From Citrifermentans bemidjiense Bem (lineage in GTDB: Bacteria; Desulfobacterota; Desulfuromonadia; Geobacterales; Geobacteraceae): DNA of 64,000 nucleotides. The translations under genes were made by a program, and so were the position numbers. A model generated the notes under the pieces. That model did not search any database. It had not been told where the DNA came from and worked only from the letters and a program-made list of their open reading frames with translations. The DNA lies in the NCBI RefSeq assembly GCF_000020725.1, contig NC_011146.1, positions 1,859,501-1,923,500 on the forward strand, read 5' to 3'. Positions 36,375 through 44,290 of this stretch are shown here, in pieces. The first letter of the stretch is position 1, and each line of letters starts with the position of its first letter.

Positions 36375-36665
36375 TCTCACGCAAAGCCGCGAAGACCGCA
36401 AAGAAAGGCGTTTAACAGGCAACCACCTCACGCAAAGCCGCAGAGGCGCAAAGCAAAACCTATTCACAGGGATGAAGGGGATACAGGGGATAACGGCAAA
36501 ACCGAAAAGCTAGAGAACCTTCTCACGCAAAGGCGCAAAGACGCGAAGAAAGGCGTTTAACAGGGATTTTATCCCTTTCATCCCCTTCATCCCTGTAGAG
36601 AGCCTTTCGGCTTTTGACGTTCTTCGCGCCTTTGCGGCTTGAGTGAGCGCAGCGAACGGGCGTGA
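36375..36665. repeat. Composite cluster of CGCAAAG and GGGATGAAGGGGAT repeats
   Basis: Three forward copies starting CTCACGCAAAG (near 36375, 36427 and 36523) and one inverted copy (about 36621-36665). The inverted copy carries an extra module between AAGCCGC and CTCACGC. Inner blocks CAGGGATGAAGGGGATA (near 36468) and ATCCCCTTCATCCCTG (near 36580) are inverted to each other. No gene is present in 36282-36820 apart from the promoter at 36714. Confidence 0.75.
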
Positions 36666-36713
36666 GATAAGGTATTGCTTTGGTGGCCTATTGTTACCTT
36701 AATGAGATTAGAG

Positions 36714-36742
36714 TTTGCTTTTTTGAGAGTAGGTGTTATAAT
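36714..36742 (+). promoter_or_regulatory. Candidate promoter of the capD-like gene
   Basis: A perfect TATAAT at 36737-36742, preceded by TTTGCT (36714-36719, 17-bp spacer) or TTGCTT (36715-36720, 16 bp). Transcription would begin near 36749, which excludes the in-frame upstream extension of the dehydratase to 36680. Confidence 0.5.
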
Positions 36743-36820
36743 CTCCATCTGCTCGGGCTAATGTATCAGGATTTAACATTTAGCTTGTCCAAACTTGATT
36801 TCATGAGGGGTGGGGGGGGC

Positions 36821-38764
36821 ATGTTCCGTACAAGAAGGTTTCTGGTATTTTTCCTCGATGTTGCCCTGATTGTCGCCGCATTCACTCTCGCTTTCCTGCT
36901 TCGATTCGATTTACAAATTCCTGCCGATCAGTCCAGTCCCCTGCTGCAAGGGCTTGTCATCGTTTTAGCTGTCAAATCGGTCATCTTCATCGCCTCCGGC
37001 ATGTACCGCTGCATCTGGCGTTACGCCTCTTTGCGGGACGCTTATGAAATCTTCAAGGTTGTGACCCTGTCCTCCGTCGTCTCTGCTCTAGCGCTTCTTC
37101 TCATCAAAGGCCCTTTCGCTCTCCCGCGCTCCATCTACTTTCTTGACTGGTTTCTCCTCTTCTCGCTGGTGGCTGGTAGCCGCCTGGTCTGGAGGGTTTA
37201 CCGTGAGACGAGATTCTTTCCTTCTTTGCACAAAGGAAAGAAAACACTGATCATCGGCGCCGGGGAGGCCGGCAACCTTCTGCTCAAAGAGATCCGCAAG
37301 GAGGCCGATTCCCCCTATAACGTAATAGGATTCGTTGACGACGACATTGAGAAGCGCGGCATGCGTCTTTCCGGCGTTCGGGTCCTTGGGGGCACCAACC
37401 GCCTCTGCGCCATGGTCAGAAAACACGCCATCGAAGAGGTAATCTTCGCCATCCCCTCCGGGGACGGTGAACTGATGCGCCGGGTGATAGCCAACTGTAA
37501 GCGGAGCAAGGCGCGGTTCAAAACACTTCCTGGCATCACCGCTATTGTCGACGGCAAGGTGTCGATGAGCCAGATCAAGGACGTGGAGATAGAGGATCTC
37601 CTGGGGCGCGACCCGGTGATGCTCGACCAGACGGCCATCCGCAACTACCTGACCGACAAGCGGGTCCTGGTGACCGGTGCGGCTGGAAGCATCGGTAGCG
37701 AGATCTGCCGCCAGGTTGCGCGTTTCAAGCCGGCGAAGCTGGTCCTCTTCGATCACGCGGAGACCCCTCTTTTCTACATCGAGAAGGAGCTTGCCGCTGC
37801 TTTCCCGGACCTGCGGATCATCCCCATGGTGGGGGACGTGAAAAACCAGGAGCGCGTGGAGGCGGTATTCGACGAGTTCATTCCCGAGGTGGTCTTTCAT
37901 GCCGCGGCCTACAAGCATGTCGCCATGATGGAGTACAACCCGGCCGAGGCGGTGCTGAACAACGTCCTCGGGTCAAGAATCGTGGCGGATGCGGCGCACA
38001 AGACCAAGGTGAGCAACTTCGTCATGGTCTCCACCGACAAGGCGGTGAACCCGACCAACGTCATGGGAGCCACCAAGCGTAGCGCCGAGATCTACGTGCA
38101 GGCCCTGGCGGCGAAGAGCCAGACCAAGTTCACCACGGTCCGCTTCGGGAACGTCCTGGGCAGTAACGGCAGCGTGATACCGCTTTTCAAAGAGCAGATC
38201 AGAAAGGGAGGGCCGGTCACCGTCACCCACAGCGATGTGGTGCGCTACTTCATGACCATTCCTGAGGCGTCGCAGCTGGTGATGCAGGCAGGCTGCATCG
38301 GGCGCGGCGGGGAGATCTTCGTGCTGGACATGGGAGAGCCGGTCCGGATACTTTCTCTGGCCGAGGAGCTGATCAGGCTTTCCGGGCTGATCCCGTACAA
38401 GGAAATGGACATCCAGTTCACGGGGTTGAAGCCGGGCGAGAAGCTGTTCGAGGAGCTTTTGATCAACGGCGAGGGGATAAAGCCCACGAGCCACAAGAAG
38501 ATACGGGTGATGGCGCCGGTGGAAACCGACCTGAGAAGGGTGAGCCAGGATCTGGACGAGCTGTTTGGGCATGCCAGAAACCAGGATATCAAGGAGCTTT
38601 TGAAGTCTTTGCGGCGTATGGTGCCCGAGTTCGTGCCGCGCTACGAGTTCGACGTGGCGCCGCCGTTTGCCTTCCAGCGGGTCAGGCCGGACCTCTTCCC
38701 TCCGCAAAAGCTTACCCTGGTGAGGAACCTGCAGTTAGCCTCAAAAGAGGGCTCCGCGGCTTGA
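36821..38764 (+). CDS. Membrane-anchored UDP-GlcNAc 4,6-dehydratase, CapD/WbpM/PglF family
   Basis: About 647 aa. Four N-terminal TM helices (roughly residues 5-115) are followed by a Rossmann CoA-binding-like domain (LIIGAGEAGNLLLKEI) and the catalytic SDR domain (VLVTGAAGSIGSEICRQV). STDKAVNPTNVMGATKRSAE has Met in place of the usual catalytic Tyr, as in WbpM. ATG at 36821 is preferred because G-rich DNA precedes it and the FRTRRFLVFFLD lead fits WbpM proteins; 36803 is also possible. It would supply UDP-4-keto-6-deoxy-GlcNAc, the precursor of QuiNAc or FucNAc, to the locus at 343-27718. Confidence 0.9.
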   Translation: MFRTRRFLVFFLDVALIVAAFTLAFLLRFDLQIPADQSSPLLQGLVIVLAVKSVIFIASGMYRCIWRYASLRDAYEIFKVVTLSSVVSALALLLIKGPFALPRSIYFLDWFLLFSLVAGSRLVWRVYRETRFFPSLHKGKKTLIIGAGEAGNLLLKEIRKEADSPYNVIGFVDDDIEKRGMRLSGVRVLGGTNRLCAMVRKHAIEEVIFAIPSGDGELMRRVIANCKRSKARFKTLPGITAIVDGKVSMSQIKDVEIEDLLGRDPVMLDQTAIRNYLTDKRVLVTGAAGSIGSEICRQVARFKPAKLVLFDHAETPLFYIEKELAAAFPDLRIIPMVGDVKNQERVEAVFDEFIPEVVFHAAAYKHVAMMEYNPAEAVLNNVLGSRIVADAAHKTKVSNFVMVSTDKAVNPTNVMGATKRSAEIYVQALAAKSQTKFTTVRFGNVLGSNGSVIPLFKEQIRKGGPVTVTHSDVVRYFMTIPEASQLVMQAGCIGRGGEIFVLDMGEPVRILSLAEELIRLSGLIPYKEMDIQFTGLKPGEKLFEELLINGEGIKPTSHKKIRVMAPVETDLRRVSQDLDELFGHARNQDIKELLKSLRRMVPEFVPRYEFDVAPPFAFQRVRPDLFPPQKLTLVRNLQLASKEGSAA

Positions 38765-38812
38765 AGACGCAAAGGTTAAATACTAAAGGCTAAAGCCGCA
38801 AACCTAAAACGA

Positions 38813-38845
38813 CTCACGCAAAGCCGCAAAGACGCAAAGAAAGGC
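38813..38845 (+). repeat. Left inverted copy of the CGCAAAG repeat, flanking the GxxExxY gene
   Basis: Begins CTCACGCAAAGCCGCAAAG. Over 27 bp (38813-38839) it is identical at 26 positions to the reverse complement of 39274-39300. It ends 24 nt before the GxxExxY start codon. Confidence 0.88.
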
Positions 38846-38869
38846 TTCCTGTTCCCAACGGAGACGCCT

Positions 38870-39247
38870 ATGACGGAGAACGAGATTGCAACGATCATCG
38901 TCGATGCGTCTTTCAAGGTCCACAAGCACTTGGGACCAGGCTTGCTTGAGTCTGTTTACTTGACTGTGCTGGCTTATGAGCTTGAACAGCGAGATGTCAT
39001 GGTGTCGCGCCAGCGATCTATGCCTGTAATTTACGAGTCGGTAAGGCTTGATGAGGCATACCGGGCTGATCTAGTTGTGAATGACAAAGTCATTGTCGAA
39101 CTCAAGTCTGTTGAGAAAATAGCTCCTGTGCACAAAAAGCAGTTGCTGACGTACCTTAGATTATCCAACTTGAAACTGGGACTGCTGATCAATTTTGGGG
39201 AGAACCTGATAAAAGACGGGATCACCAGGGTTGTTAACGATCTGTGA
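38870..39247 (+). CDS. GxxExxY protein (PD-(D/E)XK nuclease-like fold)
   Basis: A 125-aa protein with the family signature GPGLLESVY (residues 22-30), preceded by VDASFKVHKHL. The later blocks YRADLVVNDKVIVELKSVE (the D...ExK pattern of the PD-(D/E)XK fold) and LLTYLRLSNLKLGLLINFG are also typical. The cellular function of GxxExxY proteins is not established to my knowledge. It lies between inverted copies of a dispersed repeat (38813-38845 and 39274-39300), in the gap between the capD-like and wzi-like genes. Its codon use looks less GC-rich than that of its neighbours, suggesting insertion. Confidence 0.88.
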   Translation: MTENEIATIIVDASFKVHKHLGPGLLESVYLTVLAYELEQRDVMVSRQRSMPVIYESVRLDEAYRADLVVNDKVIVELKSVEKIAPVHKKQLLTYLRLSNLKLGLLINFGENLIKDGITRVVNDL

Positions 39248-39273
39248 TAGTGACTTCTTTTTTTGCGGGTACC

Positions 39274-39300
39274 CTTTGCGCCTTTGCGGCTTTGCGTGAG
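39274..39300 (-). repeat. Right inverted copy of the CGCAAAG repeat, flanking the GxxExxY gene
   Basis: Ends CTTTGCGGCTTTGCGTGAG, reverse complement of the left copy with one mismatch. It ends 12 nt before the ATG of the wzi-like gene, so the repeat edge lies at that gene's ribosome-binding site. Confidence 0.88.
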
Positions 39301-39312
39301 AGAATGTAATTT

Positions 39313-40944
39313 ATGAGATTTTTCCTGGTAGCACTCGTCGTTGGTATCACTAGCTTCGCTTCTTCAGCTTTTGCCCTTTCTTCCGCCAACATCCCTCTCG
39401 ACAGCCCCATCTATCTATACCTGGAAAAGCTCTCGGGCTATGGCCTCGTCTCTGGCGATGTGAAGGGGATCCGTCCTTTCTCGAAGGCCGAGGCGGTGCG
39501 GCTCCTGCGTGAGGCGGAAACGCGCCTTGCCTCCGGCGACCCCCCCCCGCTTGCGGATGAGATGGTCCAGCGGCTGAGGGAGCTTTTGCCACGCGAGGCG
39601 GCCCTTTATGCCGACGAGGGAAAGGCAAAAACCCTGGATTTCGAGCCGGTTGCTGCCGCGCGCCTTCGCTACGTGTATTTGGATGGTAAGCCGCGCAGCT
39701 ACTTCCGCGCGGTGCAAGATGGGGGCAACGAAGGCGTCTTCGGCATCGGCAGCGGCCTCAGGCCGGCGACCCCTTACCCCAATCCCGTTCAGCAGCGCGG
39801 CTTCGAGGGGACACCGCTTTTTGAAAACAACGACGGCGTGGTCTACCACTCCGGCTCCAACCTCGACCTGCGCGGTAGCGGCGAGGCTTACTGGGGGGCA
39901 AAGGCGGCCTTGCTTGTTGAGCCGATGCTGCTTTGGTCGGAAAAGACCGACGAGGCGACGCTGCGCCTGAACCGGGGTTACATAAAGTTCGGCGGCAAGG
40001 GTCTGGAGCTGGAGGCGGGGCGTGACGAGAACTGGCTGGGACCCGGCTACCGCGGCGCCATCACGCTTACCAACAACGCGCGCAACATGGACCTGGTGAA
40101 ACTGTCGAGCCCGGAGCTTGTTTCCACCAAATATCTTTGGGACCTGAAATATACACTTATCTTTTCTCAGCTGGAAAAAACGGTGACTGACGGTCAGGAA
40201 AGAGAGCCCTGGTTTTTTGCCGGGAAGCTCTCGATGAAACCGACGCAGAATATAGAATTCGGCATCAACCTCGGACGGCAACTCGGCGGGCCGGGCGTTA
40301 GCAACAGTCTCGGTGACAACGCTCGCGGGCTGATCGGCGGCTGGAACCATGACAATTCCAACACATTGGCCGGTGTCGATCTTCGCTTCAGGCTCCCCTG
40401 GCTCAGAAACAGCGAACTGTACGGAGAGTTTTCCGGCGAGGATGCCGCCGCGTTCTGGCCCATCGTCGAGAGCTACGTGGCCGGCTTCTTTATCCCGACA
40501 CTGACCGAGAGCGGCCGGGACGACCTCCGCTTCGAATACTTCCGTGGCAACGAGATCCTCTACACCAACGGGACTTTCCCGGAGGGGTACCTGTCTCACG
40601 GGCTCCCGATCGGGCATTCCCAGGGGGGGGCGGCCGAGGAGTGGTTCCTGCGCTACAGCCACTGGTTTTCCGTGCGTAACAACCTGGCTCTTGAGGGAAT
40701 GCACAGCACCCGCGGGGACTATGGGCGGATGACGGTCGACGCAATGGGCAAATTCGACGCCGCCGGAGTCATGCAGGCTGTTGAGCGCAGGAACGCACTG
40801 CGCGCCTTCTGGAGTTTCCCGGTCCAGGGGGAATGGAATGCCCTCCTGATGTACGGGCACGAGTGGATCGATAACCTTGAGCTGAGGCAGGGGGAGAGCC
40901 GCAAGAACCAGCTCTTAAGGGCTGAACTGACCTACCGATATTAA
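39313..40944 (+). CDS. Wzi-family outer-membrane capsule assembly protein, copy 1
   Basis: A 543-aa protein with a signal peptide (about residues 1-21, ending SAFA), a helical lead (YLEKLSGYGLVSGDVKGIRPFSKAEA, about 30-80) and then a beta-barrel region, with the final residue Tyr-Arg-Tyr at the C-terminus in the style of outer-membrane barrels. LEAGRDENWLGPGYRGAITLTNNARNMDLVKLS is the conserved block of Wzi-like proteins. In E. coli K30 Wzi binds capsule to the surface. A strong terminator follows. Confidence 0.85.
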   Translation: MRFFLVALVVGITSFASSAFALSSANIPLDSPIYLYLEKLSGYGLVSGDVKGIRPFSKAEAVRLLREAETRLASGDPPPLADEMVQRLRELLPREAALYADEGKAKTLDFEPVAAARLRYVYLDGKPRSYFRAVQDGGNEGVFGIGSGLRPATPYPNPVQQRGFEGTPLFENNDGVVYHSGSNLDLRGSGEAYWGAKAALLVEPMLLWSEKTDEATLRLNRGYIKFGGKGLELEAGRDENWLGPGYRGAITLTNNARNMDLVKLSSPELVSTKYLWDLKYTLIFSQLEKTVTDGQEREPWFFAGKLSMKPTQNIEFGINLGRQLGGPGVSNSLGDNARGLIGGWNHDNSNTLAGVDLRFRLPWLRNSELYGEFSGEDAAAFWPIVESYVAGFFIPTLTESGRDDLRFEYFRGNEILYTNGTFPEGYLSHGLPIGHSQGGAAEEWFLRYSHWFSVRNNLALEGMHSTRGDYGRMTVDAMGKFDAAGVMQAVERRNALRAFWSFPVQGEWNALLMYGHEWIDNLELRQGESRKNQLLRAELTYRY

Positions 40945-40967
40945 GATTAAGATTGAGATTGAGATCT
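40941..40967 (+). repeat. Hexanucleotide run (AGATTA/AGATTG) at the stop codon
   Basis: TAAGATTAAGATTGAGATTG, with the TAA stop codon of the wzi-like gene as its first unit. Like runs lie after the cysE-like and miaA stops (see 49669 and 50681). Confidence 0.8.
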
Positions 40968-40978
40968 GTTGTTGCTGG

Positions 40979-41012
40979 GCCGGCTCCACCGATGTGGCGC
41001 CGGCTTTTTTTT
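40979..41012 (+). terminator. Rho-independent terminator
   Basis: GCCGGC-T-CCAC-CGAT-GTGG-C-GCCGGC hairpin (40979-41004), followed by eight T. It ends the wzi-like copy 1 transcript. Confidence 0.92.
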
Positions 41013-41230
41013 GCCAGTTGTCGCCTTTCTCACGAACAAGCATAATTCGTACTTTTGCTTTGCTTCATGCTGTCCGGTTATCTCGCAGATCCAGTATTCC
41101 CCTTCGATCTGATCCCTCTTTGTTTTATTAAAACTCTTTTAAATTGAACCATTCTGTTTGCCATCACTGTATTTGTTTGCTACATATAAATAATATTGTC
41201 TAATTTGTGCCTATTAAAAGGAGAGGGCCG

Positions 41231-42643
41231 TTGAGAGCTACTGTTTTGATGTCACTGTTTTTCTTGCTTCTGCTATCTAAAGTGGCCTTGGCAGACAGTT
41301 ATCTTCCTTTGGACAGTCGGCTGTATGGGGACCTGAGGTTTCTTGAAGCAAACGGTGGGATAACCACCGCGCAGTTGTCCACCCTTCCGATCTCGCGCAG
41401 GGAGGCGGCCCGGCTGACATCGGAGGCAATCCACAACGTAGCGGCTGACGACTCTTTTCGCGTGCAGGCAGCCCTCGCCCGGCTGAAAAGGGAATTCCGC
41501 AGGGAACTGGAGGGTGATACCTCTCCAGAGTTCGTCATGGATACCGTGGATCTGCAGTATATGTACAGTGACGATAAAGGCTTCTTCTGGCAGAAAAACA
41601 GGGACGGCGTCGAGGTCAGAGGGGGACACAACCTTTTCCTGAACGCGACCGGTCGTTTCGACAGCAAATACGTAGGCGCAGTGGTCAGGCCCGAGGCGGA
41701 TCTGTACGAGGCTGATGCCGGGCTTCGGCTGAAAAAGGCCTACCTCCTTGCCAATCTCGGCCGCGAGGAATTCGTGCTGGGGAAAGAAAGCCAGTGGTGG
41801 GGTACCGGCATTAACGGTTCGCCGTTGTTGTCGAACAACGCTGACCCGCTGACCATCTTCAAGATCTCCAACAGTGTTCCCTATTTTCCCTTCGGTATCG
41901 GCGTCCGCGGCAGCTTCTTTATCTCCAGGCTGGAGGAGGAGCGAACGGATGTAGACCGGCCGATACTGTACGGCCTCCGACTGGACCTGAAGCCTTTTCC
42001 CTGGTTGGAACTGGGGTTGGCGAAGACGGCGCTTTTAGGGGGGGAAGGGCGCAATGCCGGTATACGCACCTTCGGCAACAGCTTGTTGGGGCGGGGAGAA
42101 AATGAAGAGGGTGAGGCCGGCGATCAAAGAGCCGGCCTGGATGCCAAGGTGGTAATACCGTGGCGAGTGCAGCCGATAACGCTTTCTGTCGAGATGACAG
42201 GCGAGGATCAACGCAACAACTTTCCGGAGAAGTGGTTCGGCGTCTACGGTATCTATCTTCCCCGGGTTCTGAGTCTGGAGAGGCTCGAAGTCAGCGCCGA
42301 ATATGCGGACAACGTGGACGCCACCTACAAAGGGTTCTGGTACACCCATCACATCTATTCCCAAGGGTATACCTATCACGGCAGGATTATCGGTCACTAC
42401 ATCGGAGGCGACGCAAGGGACCTCTTCCTGCGGGGGCAATATCACTTTGACCCCCTGATTCTGTCTCTGTCGTATGAAAATCTTCGCAAGGGGTATCCGG
42501 AGAGGTTTCGATGGGAAAGCTTTGAAGCCTCCGCTCTCACCGAACTCTCCAACCAGACCGACCTTACGATTTCCGCAGGCTATGCCAGGGAGGCGGAGAA
42601 GAATTTCATCATGCGGATAGGGCTGAGGCATTACTTCATGTGA
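41231..42643 (+). CDS. Wzi-family outer-membrane capsule assembly protein, copy 2
   Basis: About 470 aa. TTG at 41231 is preferred over GTG at 41207, since AAAGGAGAGG lies 6 nt before it and the reading starts MRATVLMSLFFLLLLS, a signal peptide ending VALA. The lead DSRLYGDLRFLEANGG and the barrel block LGKESQWWGTGINGSPLLSNNADPL are Wzi-like. It is a second, clearly diverged copy with its own terminated upstream region. The last residues (RHYFM) end in an aromatic strand as outer-membrane barrels do. Confidence 0.85.
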   Translation: MRATVLMSLFFLLLLSKVALADSYLPLDSRLYGDLRFLEANGGITTAQLSTLPISRREAARLTSEAIHNVAADDSFRVQAALARLKREFRRELEGDTSPEFVMDTVDLQYMYSDDKGFFWQKNRDGVEVRGGHNLFLNATGRFDSKYVGAVVRPEADLYEADAGLRLKKAYLLANLGREEFVLGKESQWWGTGINGSPLLSNNADPLTIFKISNSVPYFPFGIGVRGSFFISRLEEERTDVDRPILYGLRLDLKPFPWLELGLAKTALLGGEGRNAGIRTFGNSLLGRGENEEGEAGDQRAGLDAKVVIPWRVQPITLSVEMTGEDQRNNFPEKWFGVYGIYLPRVLSLERLEVSAEYADNVDATYKGFWYTHHIYSQGYTYHGRIIGHYIGGDARDLFLRGQYHFDPLILSLSYENLRKGYPERFRWESFEASALTELSNQTDLTISAGYAREAEKNFIMRIGLRHYFM

Positions 42644-42688
42644 GGACAGCCGCAAAGACGCTAAGAAAAACCAAAGCTGCAAAAGCTT

Positions 42689-42759
42689 CTCACGCAAAGC
42701 CGCAAAGACGCGGAGAAAGCCAAAAGGTCTCTCCTTTGCGCCTTTGCGTCTTTGCGTGA
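42689..42759. repeat. CGCAAAG palindromic element (short form)
   Basis: Left arm CTCACGCAAAGCCGCAAAG... from 42689, right arm from 42734 to 42759 ending TCTTTGCGTGA; a short A/C-rich centre. A further half-copy (GCCGCAAAGACGC) precedes it at about 42649. Confidence 0.85.
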
Positions 42760-42810
42760 CAGTCCTTGGTTTGCTGCTGCCTTGATTTCCGCAGGGGGGT
42801 GTGGCATAGT

Positions 42811-42830
42811 CCTCCGGGTGCTTCCGGAGG
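42811..42830 (+). promoter_or_regulatory. Hairpin over the ribosome-binding site of the coiled-coil gene
   Basis: CCTCCGG (42811-42817), a 6-nt loop, then CCGGAGG (42824-42830). The right arm contains the Shine-Dalgarno GGAGG, which ends 6 nt before the ATG at 42837. If formed in RNA it would hide the ribosome-binding site. Confidence 0.6.
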
Positions 42831-42836
42831 CGAGGT

Positions 42837-43088
42837 ATGAAAAAAGATAACCTTGAAGTGATCCTGGAACAGATGAACAGCAAGTTCGACCTCGTGCTGG
42901 AAGGGCATGCTGTACTTCGCAACGAAATCCGCGATCTGAGCCGCAAGACCGACGAACGTTTCGATATGGTAGATTTCAAAATCGAGACTCTGAACAAGAA
43001 GATCGACGCCGTCGCCTGCGACCTCTCCGCTCATAGGGCCGATACCGAGGCTCACCATGGCGTATATCGGGTAATGGAGAGCGAATAG
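42837..43088 (+). CDS. Small coiled-coil hypothetical protein
   Basis: An 83-aa protein of charged heptads (LEQMNSKFDLVLEGHAVLRNEI, then RKTDERFDMVDFKIETLNKKIDAV). It has no TM helix or signal peptide. This resembles the short coiled-coil proteins seen in many copies in Geobacter genomes, for which no function is established. It has a strong ribosome-binding site inside a hairpin (42811-42830) and lies between two palindromic repeat elements. Confidence 0.6.
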   Translation: MKKDNLEVILEQMNSKFDLVLEGHAVLRNEIRDLSRKTDERFDMVDFKIETLNKKIDAVACDLSAHRADTEAHHGVYRVMESE

Positions 43089-43103
43089 CCCCTTCCAAAC
43101 CGT

Positions 43104-43294
43104 CTCACGCAAAGCCGCAAAGACGCCAAGAAAAACCCTATTTACAGGGACGAAGGGGATGCATGGGGTAACTGCATAAACCCGAAAGGCTTTAAATGCC
43201 TGAACGTTTAAGGTTTTATCCCTTTTATCCCCTTCATCCCTGTTAAATGATTCGTTTTTGTGTTTCCTTTGCGGTCTTTGCGTCTTTGCGTGAG
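43104..43294. repeat. Nested palindromic element (long form of the CGCAAAG family)
   Basis: Outer arms: CTCACGCAAAGCCGCAAAG from 43104 and its inverse 43267-43294. Inner arms: ACAGGGACGAAGGGGAT from 43144 and ATCCCCTTCATCCCTGT up to about 43243. The centre contains AAAGGCTTTAAATGCC. It reads as a 191-bp imperfect cruciform with two repeat families nested. It fills nearly the whole 302-nt gap between two genes. Confidence 0.85.
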
Positions 43295-43390
43295 GCGCTC
43301 TTTTTCCCCTTTCCCCTTTATTTGTCGACAGATTCGCGCTATATTCACTGACCTGAAAAACGAACCCTTGTCCAAAGGACGCGTGCCGCC

Positions 43391-44266
43391 ATGTACTGCG
43401 AATTCTACGGCTTTCGGGAAAGCCCGTTTACCATCACCCCCAATCCCAGGTTCCTTTTCCTCAGTGACCACCACAGGGAGGCGCTCGCGCATCTCTTATA
43501 CGCCGTGGAAAACCGGGTGGGGTTCGTGGAGCTGACCGGCGAAGTGGGAACCGGCAAGACCACTGTCCTGCGGACCTTCCTGAACCGGCTGGACGGCAGG
43601 GGGCACCGCACCGCGCTCATCTTCAATCCCTGCCTCTCTTCCCTGGAACTACTGAAGAGCGTAAACCGCGAGTTCGGGCTTTCCTGCGACAGCGAGAGCC
43701 GGGTGGACCTTTTGCAGGTGCTGAACGAATTCCTCCTGGAACAAAAGAGGGCGGGGCACAGCGTGGTGCTGGTAATGGATGAGGCTCAGAATCTCTCCCC
43801 GGAGGTGCTGGAGCAGATCCGCCTCATCTCCAACCTGGAAACGGAGACGGACAAGCTGATCCAGATCGTCCTTTCCGGGCAGCCCGAGCTTCTCACCGTG
43901 CTGGCGCGCGAGGAACTGAGGCAGTTGAACCAGCGCATCACGGTGCGCTACCACCTGCTTCCGATGGATTTCGAGAACACCCGGCGCTACATTGATCACC
44001 GCATGGAACTCGCCGGATGCCACCGCGCGGCGGACTTTTCCGTACCCGCGATGAAGCGGATCTTCCGTTTCTCCGGCGGGGTCCCGAGGCTCGTGAACGT
44101 CGTCTGCGACCGGGCCCTTCTCATCGGATTCACCCAGGAGAGCCGTATCATCTCGGGGAGCATGGCGGTGCAGGCCGTCTCCGAGGTGGCCGGACGCGCT
44201 CCCTACGGGATAATAGCGAGAATTTTAAGGCGCGTCTTGGGGCGCGTGCCGCGCTGGCTCAACTAA
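43391..44266 (+). CDS. ExeA/GspA-like AAA ATPase
   Basis: A 291-aa cytoplasmic ATPase. It starts MYCEFYGFRESPFTITPNP, the family N-terminus. Walker A is GEVGTGKTT (residues 50-58) and Walker B VVLVMDEAQNL (about 124-134), followed by LSGQPEL and RITVRYHL. The C-terminal 30 residues are basic; the peptidoglycan-binding domain of full-length ExeA is absent, as in the short forms beside polysaccharide and type II secretion genes. The next gene is a GspB-like protein, its usual partner. Confidence 0.85.
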   Translation: MYCEFYGFRESPFTITPNPRFLFLSDHHREALAHLLYAVENRVGFVELTGEVGTGKTTVLRTFLNRLDGRGHRTALIFNPCLSSLELLKSVNREFGLSCDSESRVDLLQVLNEFLLEQKRAGHSVVLVMDEAQNLSPEVLEQIRLISNLETETDKLIQIVLSGQPELLTVLAREELRQLNQRITVRYHLLPMDFENTRRYIDHRMELAGCHRAADFSVPAMKRIFRFSGGVPRLVNVVCDRALLIGFTQESRIISGSMAVQAVSEVAGRAPYGIIARILRRVLGRVPRWLN

Positions 44267-44290
44267 GATCAAAGAAACCGAGGGTTCTTT

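Noticed and set aside
39415-40860. Long - strand open frame of 481 codons over the wzi-like gene, and a similar one at 56269-57672
   Set aside because: Both are shadows of genes with conserved motifs on the + strand; codon bias of the third position is on the + strand frame.
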